A stretch of DNA of 64,000 nt from Parasutterella muris (GTDB taxonomy: Bacteria; Pseudomonadota; Gammaproteobacteria; Burkholderiales; Burkholderiaceae_F): positions 23,281-87,280 of the forward strand of contig NZ_WSRP01000007.1 of assembly GCF_009767915.1 (NCBI RefSeq), read 5' to 3'. The stretch's first letter is position 1. The number at the start of each line of letters is the position of its first letter. Below, piece after piece: positions 63,149-64,000 of the stretch. The notes beneath the pieces are model-generated. The model worked only from the letters and a program-made list of their open reading frames with translations, was not told the origin of the DNA and ran no database searches. The translations under genes and the position numbers were made by a program.

Positions 63149-63905
63149 AATAGAAAGTCTTATCGATAAGTATTATCGATGGCTCAAGGAAAACACTCTT
63201 GTAAAGTCAGTTCAAGGCGTGACGGAAGTCACTACGCCCTTTTTTAATAGACACAACGACTTTATCCAATTGTATGTAGTAGGCGCAGACAGTAACACTT
63301 TCACTCTCTCAGACCTTGGATCAACAATACAAGATTTAGAAATGTGCGGATGTGATGTTTTAAAGGGACATCGCTTTACTCTTCTAAACCAAACGTTAAA
63401 CGGTTTCGGTGTAAAACTTAAAGGTCAGGAACTTTACGTTGAAGCACAAAAGGAAACCTTTTGTTGGGCAAAACATTCCTTATTACAGGCTGTGTTATCC
63501 GTTGACGACCTCTTCTATTCGGCCAAACCAAATGTAGAACCCTTCTTCTTTGAAGATGCTGCAGCTTGGTTGGATTCCTTAGGTATTCGATACACACCAA
63601 GGCTCTCTTTAGTCGGCCGGTCTAGATTCCAAAACTACTTTGATTTCGCAATTCCGAAGTCTAAGAATGCCGGAGAAAGACTTATCAAACTTGTAAAAGA
63701 TCCTACAAATGACGCCGCACGTTTGGCGCTGTTCTCTTGGGCTGACACCAAAGCTCAAAGGGGGGCATCGGCAAAATTCTATGTCATTTATAGAAATTCA
63801 TCGACAAAAGACAACTCTAAATTTAGAACAGCGCTCACCAGCTATGATGCCATTTCTTTCCCATGGGATGAGAGGGATCAATTCTCGGAGGCTTTAGCCA
63901 ATTAA
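63120..63905 (+). CDS. DUF1828/DUF1829 family protein
   Basis: A 261-residue soluble protein. The N-terminal third has the DUF1828 features TPFFNRHNDFIQLYV and FTLSDLGSTIQDLE with a following LNGFGVK, and the rest fits DUF1829. The start at 63120 overlaps the broken partner gene's end, so the two were once translationally coupled. An earlier TTG at 63099 is less likely. The pair recurs in accessory and phage-related regions; roles in defence or toxin-antitoxin systems have been proposed but I know of no proof. Composition is AT-rich relative to the core, suggesting acquisition. Confidence 0.8.
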   Translation: MDSYLTQNSEIESLIDKYYRWLKENTLVKSVQGVTEVTTPFFNRHNDFIQLYVVGADSNTFTLSDLGSTIQDLEMCGCDVLKGHRFTLLNQTLNGFGVKLKGQELYVEAQKETFCWAKHSLLQAVLSVDDLFYSAKPNVEPFFFEDAAAWLDSLGIRYTPRLSLVGRSRFQNYFDFAIPKSKNAGERLIKLVKDPTNDAARLALFSWADTKAQRGASAKFYVIYRNSSTKDNSKFRTALTSYDAISFPWDERDQFSEALAN

Positions 63906-64000
63906 TCCCTCGCTCCGAGCCATCCTGTCTTTAGCCTCGTAAATTCTTCCCCAACCCCCGTGGTTGCTTAATTGTTCCCATTTTTTTAGAAGATAAATTT
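63894..64000 (-). CDS. C-terminal end of a gene entering from outside the window
   Basis: The minus strand has an open frame from the window edge to a TAA at 63894-63896, 34 codons, reading KKWEQLSNHGGWGRIYEA then KDRMARSEGLIG. It overlaps the end of the DUF1828 gene by 12 bp. The translation is protein-like and not repetitive, but only 34 codons are visible, so this is a moderate call. The family is not recognised. Confidence 0.45.
   Translation of the reverse strand, partial: IYLLKKWEQLSNHGGWGRIYEAKDRMARSEGLIG

Noticed and set aside
1..64000. tRNA, rRNA, CRISPR arrays, transposases or prophage genes
   Set aside because: I looked for conserved tRNA arms, direct repeats with spacers, and DDE or integrase motifs by eye, and found none.

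Overview
The window looks like chromosome of a host-associated, anaerobic or microaerophilic betaproteobacterium of the Sutterellaceae type (Parasutterella or Sutterella is my best guess). This is inferred from the orn - M48 peptidase - rsgA order, an intact rpsP-rimM-trmD-rplS operon, an HU protein with a lysine-rich tail, secreted flavocytochrome-c-like reductases, a Dcu carrier, a periplasmic asparaginase, and no sugar catabolism. I see no rRNA, tRNA, CRISPR array, insertion sequence or prophage. Most of the window is ordinary core genome. Two AT-richer stretches carry cell-surface genes, and the right end carries an AT-rich accessory pair.

Layout. 1-5.0 kb: envelope genes (a YejM/PbgA-like membrane sulfatase cut by the window edge, UDP-glucose dehydrogenase, and two LPS-type glycosyltransferases), then HU. 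5.8-12.5 kb: a five-gene operon for a pyruvate-type 2-oxoacid:acceptor oxidoreductase, an ADP-forming acyl-CoA synthetase and an FAD/Fe-S NAD(P) oxidoreductase. Together these could turn a 2-oxoacid into acid, CO2, reduced pyridine nucleotide and ATP. 12.5-17.9 kb: endonuclease I, a copper P-type ATPase with HMA domains at both ends, a divergent cysteine-rich HxlR regulator, and an AI-2E family permease. 17.9-22.1 kb: O-antigen ligase, a GDPD-like protein and a phosphoethanolamine transferase. 22.3-28.3 kb: a two-domain Asp/Glu racemase, a beta-hydroxyacid dehydrogenase, oligoribonuclease, a His-rich secreted protein, an M48 peptidase and RsgA.

28.3-33.5 kb: a decayed gene, a winged-helix regulator behind paired dyads, the rplS-trmD-rimM-rpsP operon, and etfAB. 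33.6-49.1 kb: a secreted FAD reductase, two DUF805 copies (one frameshifted), an AspT/YidE antiporter, a YqaA protein, Fhs, an MFS carrier, a histone-deacetylase-like hydrolase, MltB, asparaginase, a FAH-family enzyme, a DUF2939 protein, and a second secreted reductase with an FMN-attachment motif. 49.1-54.8 kb: another decayed gene, a candidate small RNA, a nitroreductase, and a Dcu carrier with an argininosuccinate-lyase-like enzyme under a divergent LysR regulator. 54.8-61.1 kb: a complete RND efflux operon. 61.3-64.0 kb: a secreted orphan, a broken DUF6978-like gene beside an intact DUF1828 gene, and the tail of one more gene.

The common physiological thread is amino-acid and dicarboxylate metabolism. 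Asparaginase, Dcu and the lyase supply aspartate or fumarate. Secreted flavoprotein reductases can use fumarate-like acceptors. ETF and the 2-oxoacid oxidoreductase handle electrons, and the acyl-CoA synthetase conserves energy. The most notable points are the oxidoreductase/synthetase operon, the copper pump with its unusual regulator, the transferase/GDPD-like pair, the lyase-carrier locus, and three or more decayed genes that ordinary gene calling would miss.
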